NCBI GenBank assembly: GCA_020439745.1
Contig: JAGQSC010000029.1
Span: forward strand, 1-64,000
From: Acidobacteriota bacterium
GTDB taxonomy: Bacteria; Acidobacteriota; Holophagae; Acanthopleuribacterales; Acanthopleuribacteraceae
DNA: 64,000 nucleotides
Reading direction: 5' to 3'
Shown in pieces: positions 37,956-46,532 of this stretch. Made by a program: the position numbers and the translations under genes. Every line of letters begins with the position of its first letter. Positions within the stretch are counted from its first letter, which is position 1. The notes under the pieces were generated by a model. That model did no database searches, was not told the origin of the DNA, and worked only from the letters and a program-made list of their open reading frames with translations.

Positions 37956-38390
37956 TTGGAGTTCGTCAGCAGCAATCAAGCACTGTTTTTGATTCAAGCC
38001 CATCCAAAACCGGTGGCAGAAAAACTGATGGCATTAAGAGGGCTAATCGTGTGGGTGGCGGAACAATGTGACGCCGTTACCCGACTGACCGAATCCGTGA
38101 AATGGGGCCAGCCGAGCTATGCCAGTAACTGTGGTAGCCCCATAAGAGTGGACTGGAACTCAAAATCACCCGAAACAGTCCAGCTCTATGTTCCATGCCA
38201 GTCCAAGTTGGTCGAAACGTTTAAAGCCTTGTATGGTGAAGTGTTGCAATTGAATGGCTCCCGAGAACTGATTTTGAAGATCGGCGAGCCCTTTCCTGAA
38301 GTAATCCTTGGACATTGCATCGAACTCGCGCTGAAATACAAGAAGCTAAAAGACCTACCACTTTTGGGATGCGATCAGAATGCAGAATAA
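37956..38390 (+). CDS. DUF1801 (YdhG-like) domain protein
   Basis: The 144-aa protein matches the small YdhG/DUF1801 fold: an N-terminal helical part, then WGQPSY, SPIRVDWNSKSPETVQLYVPC, and a C-terminal IGEPFPEVILGHCIELALKYKK. The family has an iron-chaperone-like fold, but the function is not established. The start is a TTG with AGGA about 5 nt upstream; the nearest upstream ATG (37930) is out of frame and stops at once. Its end overlaps the next gene by 11 nt, so the two are probably co-transcribed. Confidence 0.8.
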   Translation: MEFVSSNQALFLIQAHPKPVAEKLMALRGLIVWVAEQCDAVTRLTESVKWGQPSYASNCGSPIRVDWNSKSPETVQLYVPCQSKLVETFKALYGEVLQLNGSRELILKIGEPFPEVILGHCIELALKYKKLKDLPLLGCDQNAE

Positions 38391-39171
38391 TCCTACGAAA
38401 CCTAGTCCTTCAGTCCTTTGCTGGGTGTCAATCTTGAGTCTGGTGACGTCCGTTGCGCTTATGCCCAAGCAGGCAGATCCTTTGCCATCCGAATGGGACC
38501 GCCAGATTCAGGTGTTCGGAGCATTGCGTCCAATGATGCATGAGGGTAAGACCGGTGCAGCGGTAAATATTGGGGACTTGCTACCCGACCCGAATATGGT
38601 TGCGGTGGGTGCACTGGCAGAATTAGCTGGCGAAGTGACCATAATCGACGGAAAAGCCTATCTATCCTATCCAGACGATGGTCAGTCCGTTCGCACGGAA
38701 ATGTTGCTCCAGACAAAAGAGGCGGCAGCATTGCTTGTTTTGGCACGTGTACCGGACTGGGTAAACGTCGTGCTCGACCACGATGTTCGGTTTGAGAATA
38801 TCGATGATGAGATTTGGAAGTTGGCACTCAAGGCGGAAGTGCCCACTGAGACTCGGTTCCCCTACCTTATAGAAGGCTCGTTTGATGATCTTCGGTGGCA
38901 TGTCATCGATGGTCGTCGTTTGAAGAAAGAGGGGTCAAATCATCGCGACCATTTGTCAGCGTCAGTGCAATTGAGTCGGGACCACGCGCGTGCGACGCTG
39001 GTGGGGTTCTATTCAACCAGTGATCAGGGCGTTTTCACACATATGGGATCCAGGACGCATATTCACTGCGTGTTGGAAGACCCACTGTCGGCAGGTCATG
39101 TGGACCATGTGAACATACCCGCAGGCACGACGATCAGGTTCCCCTATTACTTCCCCCCAATAATCGAGTAA
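38380..39171 (+). CDS. Exported acetolactate decarboxylase-like enzyme
   Basis: A 263-aa protein with an N-terminal hydrophobic stretch (VLCWVSILSLVTSVAL) that looks like a signal sequence. The rest follows the acetolactate decarboxylase fold: IQVFGALRPMMHEGKTGA, VGALAELAGEVTIIDGKAY, VIDGRRLKK and the metal site. His227, His229 and His240 reproduce the 0/+2/+11 spacing of the zinc ligands in the Brevibacillus enzyme (His194, 196, 207). Known enzymes convert acetolactate to acetoin in the cytoplasm; export would mean a different substrate source or role (inference). The gene overlaps the DUF1801 gene by 11 nt. No acetolactate synthase is nearby. Confidence 0.78.
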   Translation: MQNNPTKPSPSVLCWVSILSLVTSVALMPKQADPLPSEWDRQIQVFGALRPMMHEGKTGAAVNIGDLLPDPNMVAVGALAELAGEVTIIDGKAYLSYPDDGQSVRTEMLLQTKEAAALLVLARVPDWVNVVLDHDVRFENIDDEIWKLALKAEVPTETRFPYLIEGSFDDLRWHVIDGRRLKKEGSNHRDHLSASVQLSRDHARATLVGFYSTSDQGVFTHMGSRTHIHCVLEDPLSAGHVDHVNIPAGTTIRFPYYFPPIIE

Positions 39172-39284
39172 GTGATGCTTGCTGCATGGGGCCTGGCATG
39201 CGATTATCATTCGCAAACCTAGTACATGGCTCATTAACGGCGGTTCAACAACCGCAATGTCAACCAGCCACCGAGAGGCGCCAC

Positions 39285-39713
39285 ATGAACCCTATGTTGA
39301 AGAATATTCTGGCCGTTGTAGGTGGCATCGTAGCGGGTAGCATTGTGAACATGGGCTTGGTAAACATTGGACCTCTGGTGATTCCGCTTCCAGAAGGCAC
39401 CGACGTAACATCGATGGAAAAACTTCGCGAAAGCATGCATTTGTTTACGCCGTCGAATTTCCTTTTCCCATTTCTGGGGCACGCGTTAGGAACGTTGGTG
39501 GGTGCGTTTGTCGCTGCGAAGCTGGCAGCAACGCATCAATTGCGGTCCGCCATGATTATTGGCGCTTTCTTTTTGGTAGGCGGAATCGCTGCGGTCAAAA
39601 TGATTGGCGGCCCAATTTGGTTCAATGTGGTGGACCTAATATGCGCCTATCTGCCCATGGGTTACCTTGGCGGGTTCCTTGCCGGACGGCGCTCGTCTGC
39701 CCCTTCCACCTAA
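39285..39713 (+). CDS. Small multi-pass membrane protein, function unknown
   Basis: The likely start is the ATG at 39285, with GAGAGG 7 nt upstream, giving 142 aa; a longer open frame from 39186 lacks a ribosome binding site and has a non-hydrophobic lead. About four transmembrane helices are visible: ILAVVGGIVAGSIVNMGLV, FLFPFLGHALGTLVGAFVA, AMIIGAFFLVGGIAAV and VVDLICAYLPMGYLGGFLAG. I do not recognise a named family beyond small uncharacterised inner-membrane proteins. Confidence 0.8.
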   Translation: MNPMLKNILAVVGGIVAGSIVNMGLVNIGPLVIPLPEGTDVTSMEKLRESMHLFTPSNFLFPFLGHALGTLVGAFVAAKLAATHQLRSAMIIGAFFLVGGIAAVKMIGGPIWFNVVDLICAYLPMGYLGGFLAGRRSSAPST

Positions 39714-39838
39714 TCAAAAGGTTGACCTAACCTAGACCGCATGGGGCTCAATTAACAATTTGTAATCATCTCGAGTGTGGTTGGTTTCTCCCCAGGTTGG
39801 CCCTATGTTGAGGGTATTCCATCCCATCGAGGTGACTT

Positions 39839-41290
39839 ATGCGCATCAGCTTGTTGAAGCCGGATACAGGTGGTGTCTTGGGTTTGGAGATGATCACATT
39901 TGTGGAACCGCTTGGGCTGGAATGTGTGGCTGGTGCCTTGTTGCGCGATGGTCATCAATGCCAGATCTTGGACCTGCGAATCGACGGAAACGACTTAGGC
40001 CTCAAGAAATGTCAGGCCTTTGCGCCGCAAATGATTGGCATTCAATGTAATTTCACCACGGAGCGTTACCGTGCCATTCGCCTGGCAAAGACTGTGCGAA
40101 GGCGATTTCCGGACGCTTTCATTGTACTGGGTGGGCACGATGCCTCTCGTGACCCGAATTGGTTCAACCACGCTGCGATCGATGCCATTTCCATAGGCGA
40201 TGGCGAAGAAATCATGGCTGGGCTTGTGGATCGATTGGCCAACGGTAAGGACCTTTTGGATGCGCCCGGATTGGTGATAAATCGAAATGGTAAACAGCTA
40301 CGGACGCCCCCTTCCGCCGACCGGGGTCACTTAGACGAAACGCCCATGCCAGCGCGTCACCTGATCGATGAATATGCAGACAAGTACTATTTCAATTTTC
40401 ATAAGCCACTCGCATTGATGGAGACTGCACGAGGGTGTCCCTACCGATGCAGCTTCTGTTCAGTATGGAAGTTCCATGAGAAAACGTTTCGCGAGAAATC
40501 GCCTGAACGAGTCGTAGCCGAGTTGGCCGCGATTAAGGCTCCCCACGTATTCATTACTGACGATATCTTTTGGTTGAATGTACATCGTGGCCGTGAGATT
40601 GCTGAGCGCATCAAGGCTGCCGGCATCAAGAAATACTTTAAGATCCAAACCCGTACCGACATCATCTGTAAACACCCCGATCTCATCAAACTATGGCGAG
40701 ATTGTGGCAATTTGTCGATTTTCTTGGGTCTGGAGAAGATCGACAATGAAGGGCTGAAATCCGTCAACAAAAATAACAAGGCTGAAAACAACAATCGCGC
40801 AATCGAAATCCTGCAGGATCTGGGTGTCGGCTACACACCGAACTTCATTGTGGATCCAGACTGGGATCGAGGCGATTTTGCCAAGCTACGTGATTGGGTC
40901 ACGCATACTGGAGCCTATAACAGTGGCTTTTCGGTGCTCACGCCTTTGCCCGGCACCGACTTGTGGGACGAGGTGAAGTCATCGGTCAATACAGATGACT
41001 GGGAGCTCTTTGATATCGTGCATGCCGTGTTACCCACGAAATTGAGTCGAGAAGATTTCTACCGTGAATACGCGAGTTTGTGGCGTCACGCCCTCAAGAT
41101 CCGGTACCGAGATCGCGGTTACTTGCGAACACATGCCGAACTAGCCTTTGCTCTTGCCACGGGTAAGCTTACCCTCAGTGCACTCAAAAAGGGCATGAAC
41201 CTGAGCAAACGGTTCAGTACCGCGGAAACCTTCTTGCGTGGTCATGCCGAAAGCGAATCACGATCGGCCGATCGCCTGGCGCTTGTGTGA
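39839..41290 (+). CDS. B12-binding radical SAM protein, HpnR-like
   Basis: A 483-aa protein with an N-terminal cobalamin-binding-like domain (1-135; EPLGLECVAGALLRDGHQ, VLGGHDAS, IGDGEE) and a radical SAM core whose cluster ligands are Cys200, Cys204 and Cys207 (GCPYRCSFCSVW). In the DxHxxG position the sequence is DLRIDG, so the cobalamin would be bound without the histidine ligand, as in several radical SAM methylases. The opening and the CSVW motif resemble hopanoid C-3 methylase HpnR, but I see no hopanoid genes nearby and related enzymes exist, so the substrate is open. GAGGTGA lies just upstream of the ATG. The gene is monocistronic, converging on the beta-propeller gene. Confidence 0.85.
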   Translation: MRISLLKPDTGGVLGLEMITFVEPLGLECVAGALLRDGHQCQILDLRIDGNDLGLKKCQAFAPQMIGIQCNFTTERYRAIRLAKTVRRRFPDAFIVLGGHDASRDPNWFNHAAIDAISIGDGEEIMAGLVDRLANGKDLLDAPGLVINRNGKQLRTPPSADRGHLDETPMPARHLIDEYADKYYFNFHKPLALMETARGCPYRCSFCSVWKFHEKTFREKSPERVVAELAAIKAPHVFITDDIFWLNVHRGREIAERIKAAGIKKYFKIQTRTDIICKHPDLIKLWRDCGNLSIFLGLEKIDNEGLKSVNKNNKAENNNRAIEILQDLGVGYTPNFIVDPDWDRGDFAKLRDWVTHTGAYNSGFSVLTPLPGTDLWDEVKSSVNTDDWELFDIVHAVLPTKLSREDFYREYASLWRHALKIRYRDRGYLRTHAELAFALATGKLTLSALKKGMNLSKRFSTAETFLRGHAESESRSADRLALV

Positions 41291-41317
41291 CATTCCTGTC
41301 GTTTTGGTGAATAGAGC

Positions 41318-42337
41318 TCAAAAACCCACAGGTCGTGAGGTGATCCGGACACCCTCATCGTTCTCGATACATGAGAACAACTGGTTGGCGCAAATTTGGA
41401 ATGGAAGTGCGGCCATGTGACCTTGCCAAACAAGATGGGCGTCTTGAAATACGCTTGTTTCATAAATTCCTGTTTTGGGATGTCCTTGACCGAATACCCA
41501 CAACCGATCCTGATCGTCCAACAATAAACCGTGAATCATGGGGTACGTGTCGGGCCTATCGATTTGATCGAGTTTCACCATTTGACGGACAAAAGGCTCA
41601 TGCTCCAATAGCCAATCCCGCAAGCGGTCATCCGTCAATTCAAAAGTCGTCATGGAGACCGTGACGTGTGACATCAACTCACCCGAATGTGCGATCAAAT
41701 CCACACGGTCACTCTCTGAGTTGCAAACGGCAATCATTGTGGTACCCACATCCATCAGTATCCTCGGATGGAAGTCATTCACCATGCCGAAAGGACCCAT
41801 TGACGTGCTGGCCGTTCCTTCACGTGGTTGTGCCATCTCGAAGCTGCGCAGGATCTTATGATTGTCCCCAATTAGTTGGTGGATACGCGGCACCTTGTGA
41901 GCGTAACCAAATATGTCGGAAACGAACAAGATGACCTCACCCTCCAAGGCGTGAACACTCCTTGTCCATTGGAGATGAGGGATTGCGACGACCTGGACAA
42001 AACCTCCAGATGAATCCCAAAACGAAAGGCGGTTTTGGGTTTCATCCAACAGGCCGAATGCATTGCGACCCACATCCCAAAATATTTCAGGCACATATGC
42101 CAATTCACGAGGTCCTTGGCCCGGGCCGCTAAAGCGACCGATCAACGCACCTTGTGGGGAAAAAAGAACCAATTGCTTTCGGTCGTTATCCATGACTGCC
42201 AGAACGCCTGACGGATTCAGTTGCGCGGCAGACACGTTGAAAATCTCAAAATCAATTAGATTGAGGGTTTGCCAGCCGACGGGAGTGTTGATGCAAATCA
42301 TCAAGTAGAACATGCACCAATCTAACAGAACCGCCAT
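41318..42337 (-). CDS. Six-bladed beta-propeller (NHL-like) protein
   Basis: A 339-aa protein with a hydrophobic N-terminus (MFYLMICI) and repeating blades such as [46 protein letters not shown] and [15 protein letters not shown]. These resemble the uncharacterised 6-bladed propellers of Bacteroidota and Acidobacteriota. It is probably exported. The start at 42337 has no clear Shine-Dalgarno, and an internal ATG at Met9 is possible. No catalytic motif is visible. Confidence 0.75.
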   Translation of the reverse strand: MAVLLDWCMFYLMICINTPVGWQTLNLIDFEIFNVSAAQLNPSGVLAVMDNDRKQLVLFSPQGALIGRFSGPGQGPRELAYVPEIFWDVGRNAFGLLDETQNRLSFWDSSGGFVQVVAIPHLQWTRSVHALEGEVILFVSDIFGYAHKVPRIHQLIGDNHKILRSFEMAQPREGTASTSMGPFGMVNDFHPRILMDVGTTMIAVCNSESDRVDLIAHSGELMSHVTVSMTTFELTDDRLRDWLLEHEPFVRQMVKLDQIDRPDTYPMIHGLLLDDQDRLWVFGQGHPKTGIYETSVFQDAHLVWQGHMAALPFQICANQLFSCIENDEGVRITSRPVGF

Positions 42338-42448
42338 TGCGAGGGTTCATCGAATCGGGGCACGTGCTGCAAAAGCAACGTTGCAACCCGAAATGGAAAT
42401 GGATATTCTGGGCTTCGTTCTCTTTGTGTTTGGAATTGCGGAGGCATT
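42338..42448. promoter_or_regulatory. Divergent intergenic region with a 10-bp palindrome
   Basis: The gap between the leftward propeller gene and the rightward DUF2200 gene contains the perfect palindrome GCAACGTTGC at 42375-42384 and a CACGTG at 42361-42366. These could be regulator sites; no promoter boxes are convincing. Confidence 0.3.
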
Positions 42449-42802
42449 TTGAAGAAACATCGCATTTACACCATGAGTTTTGCCAGCGTCTATCCGCACT
42501 ACATCGCTAAGGCGGAGAAGAAGGGCCGCACACAAGCGGAAGTAGATAACATCATTAGATGGCTGACGGGCTACAGCCAGGTTGAGTTGGAAAGACACAT
42601 CTCCGAAAAAACCAATTTTGAGGACTTCTTTGCCGCTGCGCCGCAGTTGAACCCCAACCGTAGCCTCATCAAAGGCGTGATCTGTGGTATCCGTGTTGAA
42701 GAGATAGAGGAACCCCTAATGCGAGAGATTCGCTATATGGACAAACTGATTGATGAGCTGGCCAGAGGCAAGTCCATGGAGAAAATCCTACGCCAAGGCT
42801 AA
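42449..42802 (+). CDS. DUF2200 family protein
   Basis: A 117-aa protein matching the small DUF2200 family over its whole length ([73 protein letters not shown]). The family is compact, cytoplasmic and of unknown function. The start is a TTG with GGAGG about 4 nt upstream. Confidence 0.85.
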   Translation: MKKHRIYTMSFASVYPHYIAKAEKKGRTQAEVDNIIRWLTGYSQVELERHISEKTNFEDFFAAAPQLNPNRSLIKGVICGIRVEEIEEPLMREIRYMDKLIDELARGKSMEKILRQG

Positions 42803-43029
42803 ATACTAGGGTGGAGAGAAACAACTGTGCAGTTGGTCTAGACCTAGCTCATATCGACATGAACCTCTTCAACCTAACCTTGGCCGTCTTTAGGGTTGAT
42901 CCAATCTTGATCTCTTATTGAATAGCGGATTGTAAGTATTTGTGCTCAGGTGTTCTTGAGCAGCCGTGCTCATTGTGCCCACATTTCGAGCATGTTGGAA
43001 TGGGTCTCGCCATTTGAAGGAGACGCTAC
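42803..43029 (+). promoter_or_regulatory. Leader of the FG-GAP gene with two inverted repeats
   Basis: This 227-nt gap holds a 14-bp inverted repeat, CAACTGTGCAGTTG (42822-42835), and a hairpin with arms TGCTCA/TGAGCA around an 8-nt loop (42943-42962). Neither is followed by a T tract, so they are not obvious terminators. GAAGGAGA lies just before the ATG at 43030. Confidence 0.35.
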
Positions 43030-45651
43030 ATGATCCGACATCTGTTGGCCTCAGGATTACTCTGTTCCTTTGCCTATTGTCAATGTAATGAGGGTTGCAA
43101 CGTTATTTTCGAGATCAGTGGCGAAACGCCCGGGGACCAATTTGGTTGGCAAGCCGCGTCGGTGGGCGATGTGAACGGCGATGGTATTGCGGACTTCTAT
43201 GTAACCGCCAATCAAAATGATGCGGCTGGAACGGACTCCGGTAGGGCTTATGTGTACAGCGGCGCTTCCGGTCAAGAGCTGTTCCGCATGACCGGTACTC
43301 GCCCCAACGAACGGTTTGGCGAGGATTGCGATCCTATTGGCGATTTGGATGGTGACGGTGTGACCGAGCTGTTGATAAGTGCGCCTTGGAATGGGCCCGG
43401 ACATGCTTCGATCTTCTCTGGAGCAAACGGTGGTTTCATTAAAGAGCTGACCGGCGAATTACAAGGAAGCGCCTTCGGTTATCGCGTAGCGTCCATTGGT
43501 GATTTGGATGGCGACGCCACGCCAGATTACGCCGCCAGTGCCATATTCGTAAACGCCAACGGCGCGAACTCCGGTCGTGTCTATTTGTATTCCGGGCTTG
43601 AGAGTCGTCTGATTGCCACTTTGGATGGACGGGCCGCAGGCGTTCGGTTTGGGACAGCCATCGAAGTAGTGGGCGATCTGAACGGCGATGGCCGCGACGA
43701 GTTCGTGGTGGGTGCCGATAATGATGGACCCAACGCAGAGGGCCGCGCGTATGTCTACACCTGGAATGGGAACAGCGTGGACGAAGTGTTTGCCCTTGAA
43801 CCGCCTGCCAATGCCCGTGATTTCGGTCTCTATTTTGTTGACGGTGGGCTGGATATGACTTGCGATGACGTCCCGGACATCTACATCGGCGACTTCGTAG
43901 GTAATCGAGCCTACGTCTATTCAGGAGCAGATGGTGGGCTCATCCACACCTTTTCCGGCGATGGCAACGGTCAATTTGGATTGGGTGAAATCATCGATGA
44001 CATCAATCGCGACGGCTATGCTGATTTGGTTCTGGCCGCTTGGGTCAGCAACCGCGGTGCACCCCAAGCTGGCAAGGTCTTTGTCTACTCAGGTCAAGAT
44101 GGCTCTCGGCTGCGTTCGATGACGCATACGGTTGCTCAAGCTCAGTTCGGCTTCGACGCCAAAGGCATCTCTGATTTAAACGGCGATGGGTACCCTGACT
44201 TTGTGATTGCGGCGGCCAATGCGCTCAGTGGCAGGGGAACCGTGTACGTGATCGCAGGAGAAGCGTATGACGATCCGGAAGTGGTTTGTTCTCACAATGC
44301 CGAACTGTCGAACCAGTGGCTTTATCCTTGGATATCTTTCAACAGTCAATACGAGAGCCTAATCGTCGCCAACAACTTGGGCGATACCACCGCTCAGGTA
44401 CAGTTCACGGCCCAGCGAGAAACGGGTCCCGCCGCTATCTCTGAGGTGCTCACCATTCCGGCTCATGGCTTTTTACGGCTGTCGCCTCGTGAACTCTTTC
44501 CAGGACTTGAGTCGGGACCAGGCATGACCGTTGTGTTGGCTTCTGATGCTGCCCAACTTGCAGGACGCTGGGTCACCAACAATCTAAACACACCCACCGG
44601 TGCCTCACCTTCTCAGGCAGTGGCTATCCCACTGCAAGGTAGTCAGGTAGCCGATCTGGGCACGTCGCTTCTGTTTGGATACCTGCCCCAGAATAATGGT
44701 TTGGTTGCGTCGCCGGTTGTGGTTCATGTTGGCGCCGAACCTACGGATATCAACTTGGAATTCTTCGACTCGGCCGGCGAATTGGTCCATCAAATGACAC
44801 TCAGCCAGTTATCGCCCATGCACCCGTTTGCTCGAGTCATGTCTGATTTGGTGCCTGGTAACACCGAGAACCTGTCCATGGTCGCGACATCGAATGCACC
44901 GCTTGCCGGCCTGGTCTTTGTGTTCAACTCATTTAGTGAAACGGCCATTGGCAACGCTTCCAGCCTTCAAGCCATTTCCAGTAACCAATTGGTATACAGC
45001 TGGGTTTCAAGTAACGCGCAATATGAAAGTATTGTTGTGGTGAACAACCAAGGAACCGACACCGCCGAAATCATGTTGCAGGCAAGGCGATCAGATGGAT
45101 CGTCGGAAATTGCCGGCCCTTTTCATATCGCAGCCTCGGGATTCCTTGAACAATCGGCTTCAGAACTATTCCCGCAATTAGGGTCAGGACCGGGATACAC
45201 CGTGCAAGTCACGTCAATTGGGGGGCAGATTTGGGGTCGGTGGGTGACCAACAATCTCGAATCTGCCTCGGGTCGTTCTCCCAGCCAGGCGGTAGCCATT
45301 GATCCAAACCAAGAAGATCGCTACCACGGCGGTACCATGGAGTTCGGCTTCCTGCCTGTGGAAGGGGGCATGACGTCTGCACCCGCCATTGTCAGTTTGG
45401 CGGATGCTCCTATGGATGTCACGCTTCGTTTTTACAACTTAGGGGGTGATTTGATCAAGGAAGACACCTTGGCTGGATTGAACCCTTACCAACCATTCGC
45501 GGCTGTCGTGCCAAACCTTGTGGGGACCCAATGGGGAGATCTGTCCTTGGTAGTGACAGCTATTCATCCACTGACTGGTGTCTCTTTTGTTTTTAATCGG
45601 GGCAGCGAACCGGCCATGGGCAATGCAACGGCCGTTTCCAGCCCTCCTTAA
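43030..45651 (+). CDS. Secreted FG-GAP (integrin-like propeller) protein with a duplicated C-terminal domain
   Basis: An 873-aa protein with a short signal peptide (MIRHLLASGLLCSFAYC) and about seven FG-GAP blades up to residue ~415, each with a DxNGDGxxD or DLDGDGxxE calcium-type loop (DVNGDGIADF, DLDGDGVTEL, DLNGDGRDEF, DINRDGYADL, DLNGDGYPDF). The rest is two copies of a ~224-aa beta domain; the motif NQxxYxWxSxNxQYESxxVxNN starts at 44311 and again at 44983, and each copy has GRWVTNNL and SPSQAVAI. This domain is often found in acidobacterial exoproteins, but I know no function. The gene stands alone, converging on the GDPD-like gene. Confidence 0.88.
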   Translation: MIRHLLASGLLCSFAYCQCNEGCNVIFEISGETPGDQFGWQAASVGDVNGDGIADFYVTANQNDAAGTDSGRAYVYSGASGQELFRMTGTRPNERFGEDCDPIGDLDGDGVTELLISAPWNGPGHASIFSGANGGFIKELTGELQGSAFGYRVASIGDLDGDATPDYAASAIFVNANGANSGRVYLYSGLESRLIATLDGRAAGVRFGTAIEVVGDLNGDGRDEFVVGADNDGPNAEGRAYVYTWNGNSVDEVFALEPPANARDFGLYFVDGGLDMTCDDVPDIYIGDFVGNRAYVYSGADGGLIHTFSGDGNGQFGLGEIIDDINRDGYADLVLAAWVSNRGAPQAGKVFVYSGQDGSRLRSMTHTVAQAQFGFDAKGISDLNGDGYPDFVIAAANALSGRGTVYVIAGEAYDDPEVVCSHNAELSNQWLYPWISFNSQYESLIVANNLGDTTAQVQFTAQRETGPAAISEVLTIPAHGFLRLSPRELFPGLESGPGMTVVLASDAAQLAGRWVTNNLNTPTGASPSQAVAIPLQGSQVADLGTSLLFGYLPQNNGLVASPVVVHVGAEPTDINLEFFDSAGELVHQMTLSQLSPMHPFARVMSDLVPGNTENLSMVATSNAPLAGLVFVFNSFSETAIGNASSLQAISSNQLVYSWVSSNAQYESIVVVNNQGTDTAEIMLQARRSDGSSEIAGPFHIAASGFLEQSASELFPQLGSGPGYTVQVTSIGGQIWGRWVTNNLESASGRSPSQAVAIDPNQEDRYHGGTMEFGFLPVEGGMTSAPAIVSLADAPMDVTLRFYNLGGDLIKEDTLAGLNPYQPFAAVVPNLVGTQWGDLSLVVTAIHPLTGVSFVFNRGSEPAMGNATAVSSPP

Positions 45652-45670
45652 CGAACCAGCCAGACCTGAG

Positions 45671-45709
45671 ATTTTCGTCACGGATTGCAATGGTTCTTGT
45701 CGTGAAAAT
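45671..45709. terminator. Possible bidirectional terminator hairpin
   Basis: An inverted repeat with arms ATTTTC-GT-CACG and CGTGAAAAT lies between the convergent FG-GAP and GDPD-like genes, overlapping the 3' end of the latter. The arms are A/T-rich at their base on both strands. There is one 2-nt bulge and a long loop, so support is weak. Confidence 0.3.
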
Positions 45710-46532
45710 TCACGCACTCATCACGCCCTATTAGTGTGACGCGGACGTTGTCCTTGAGCATCAATTCGTCCACCAGACCTTCGTCGGACGGGACATGGTA
45801 GAGAAAGACGGGTACATCTGCCATCTTTCGTTCCGTGCGCGGGCCATAGACAGGCTTATCCATCGTTCCATAGGGCATGCCCAATACGGTGTGGTCGCCA
45901 AAATAATAGATCATTCTGTAACAGGCAAGGATCGCCGGTGTAAGGACGGAGTCATCTGCCAAGGGGTGCGTATCGAAGATCGTATGGAAACCCGCACGAT
46001 GAAACAGACTCAGGTTCGTGGGATTCTCTCCTTCGACATAGACATAGGACTCGAGACCATAAGGCTGGGTGATTTCCAACAATCGGGCCACAGCAGCATG
46101 CGCTTGTTTGTTGGTTAATCGTCTGAGTTTCTTGAAATCGAGCCAGTAGTAGCGCGGCTCGGGATAAGCAGCAAGCAGATCACCCAACATCAGAAGCTCA
46201 CCATTTTTCAGCTGATACGGCTCATCGTGGGAAACCACGAAGTCACGCATGTCGCGATCGAAGTAGATGTCCACCTCAACGCCCATGGCCCCTTCATCAA
46301 AAGCGACCGCCACGCTTTCAATAGAATTTTGAGCGACTGTTCCTCCGTATATGCCACGCGCCGACCACACTTTTCGGCAGTCGTCGTAAGCTCTGTGACT
46401 GCGATTGGCAAGCTCATGATCCACATAAAAGGAGAGAGCTGTTAGCCCCATCACCAGAACCGCTGTGGGTATGAGGACGTACCGAATTACGCGTTTCTTA
46501 GTGATCGGCAGAAATCGGGTTAGTTTGATCAA
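45678..46532 (-). CDS. Membrane-anchored GDPD-like (glycerophosphodiesterase-fold) protein
   Basis: A 284-aa protein with an N-terminal membrane anchor (residues ~18-37) and a GDPD TIM-barrel-like domain. Glu86-Val-Asp88 (GVEVDIYFD) and His102-Asp103 (VVSHDEP) match the family's metal and acid-base motifs, and LDFKK fits the next strand. The first catalytic motif HR(G/A) is absent: the equivalent position reads ARGIYGGTVAQNS, so the enzyme may be inactive, altered or act on another substrate. Its ATG overlaps the stop of the LTA-synthase-like gene by 4 nt, tying it to phosphoglycerol polymer or lipid metabolism. Confidence 0.8.
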   Translation of the reverse strand: MIKLTRFLPITKKRVIRYVLIPTAVLVMGLTALSFYVDHELANRSHRAYDDCRKVWSARGIYGGTVAQNSIESVAVAFDEGAMGVEVDIYFDRDMRDFVVSHDEPYQLKNGELLMLGDLLAAYPEPRYYWLDFKKLRRLTNKQAHAAVARLLEITQPYGLESYVYVEGENPTNLSLFHRAGFHTIFDTHPLADDSVLTPAILACYRMIYYFGDHTVLGMPYGTMDKPVYGPRTERKMADVPVFLYHVPSDEGLVDELMLKDNVRVTLIGRDECVNFHDKNHCNP

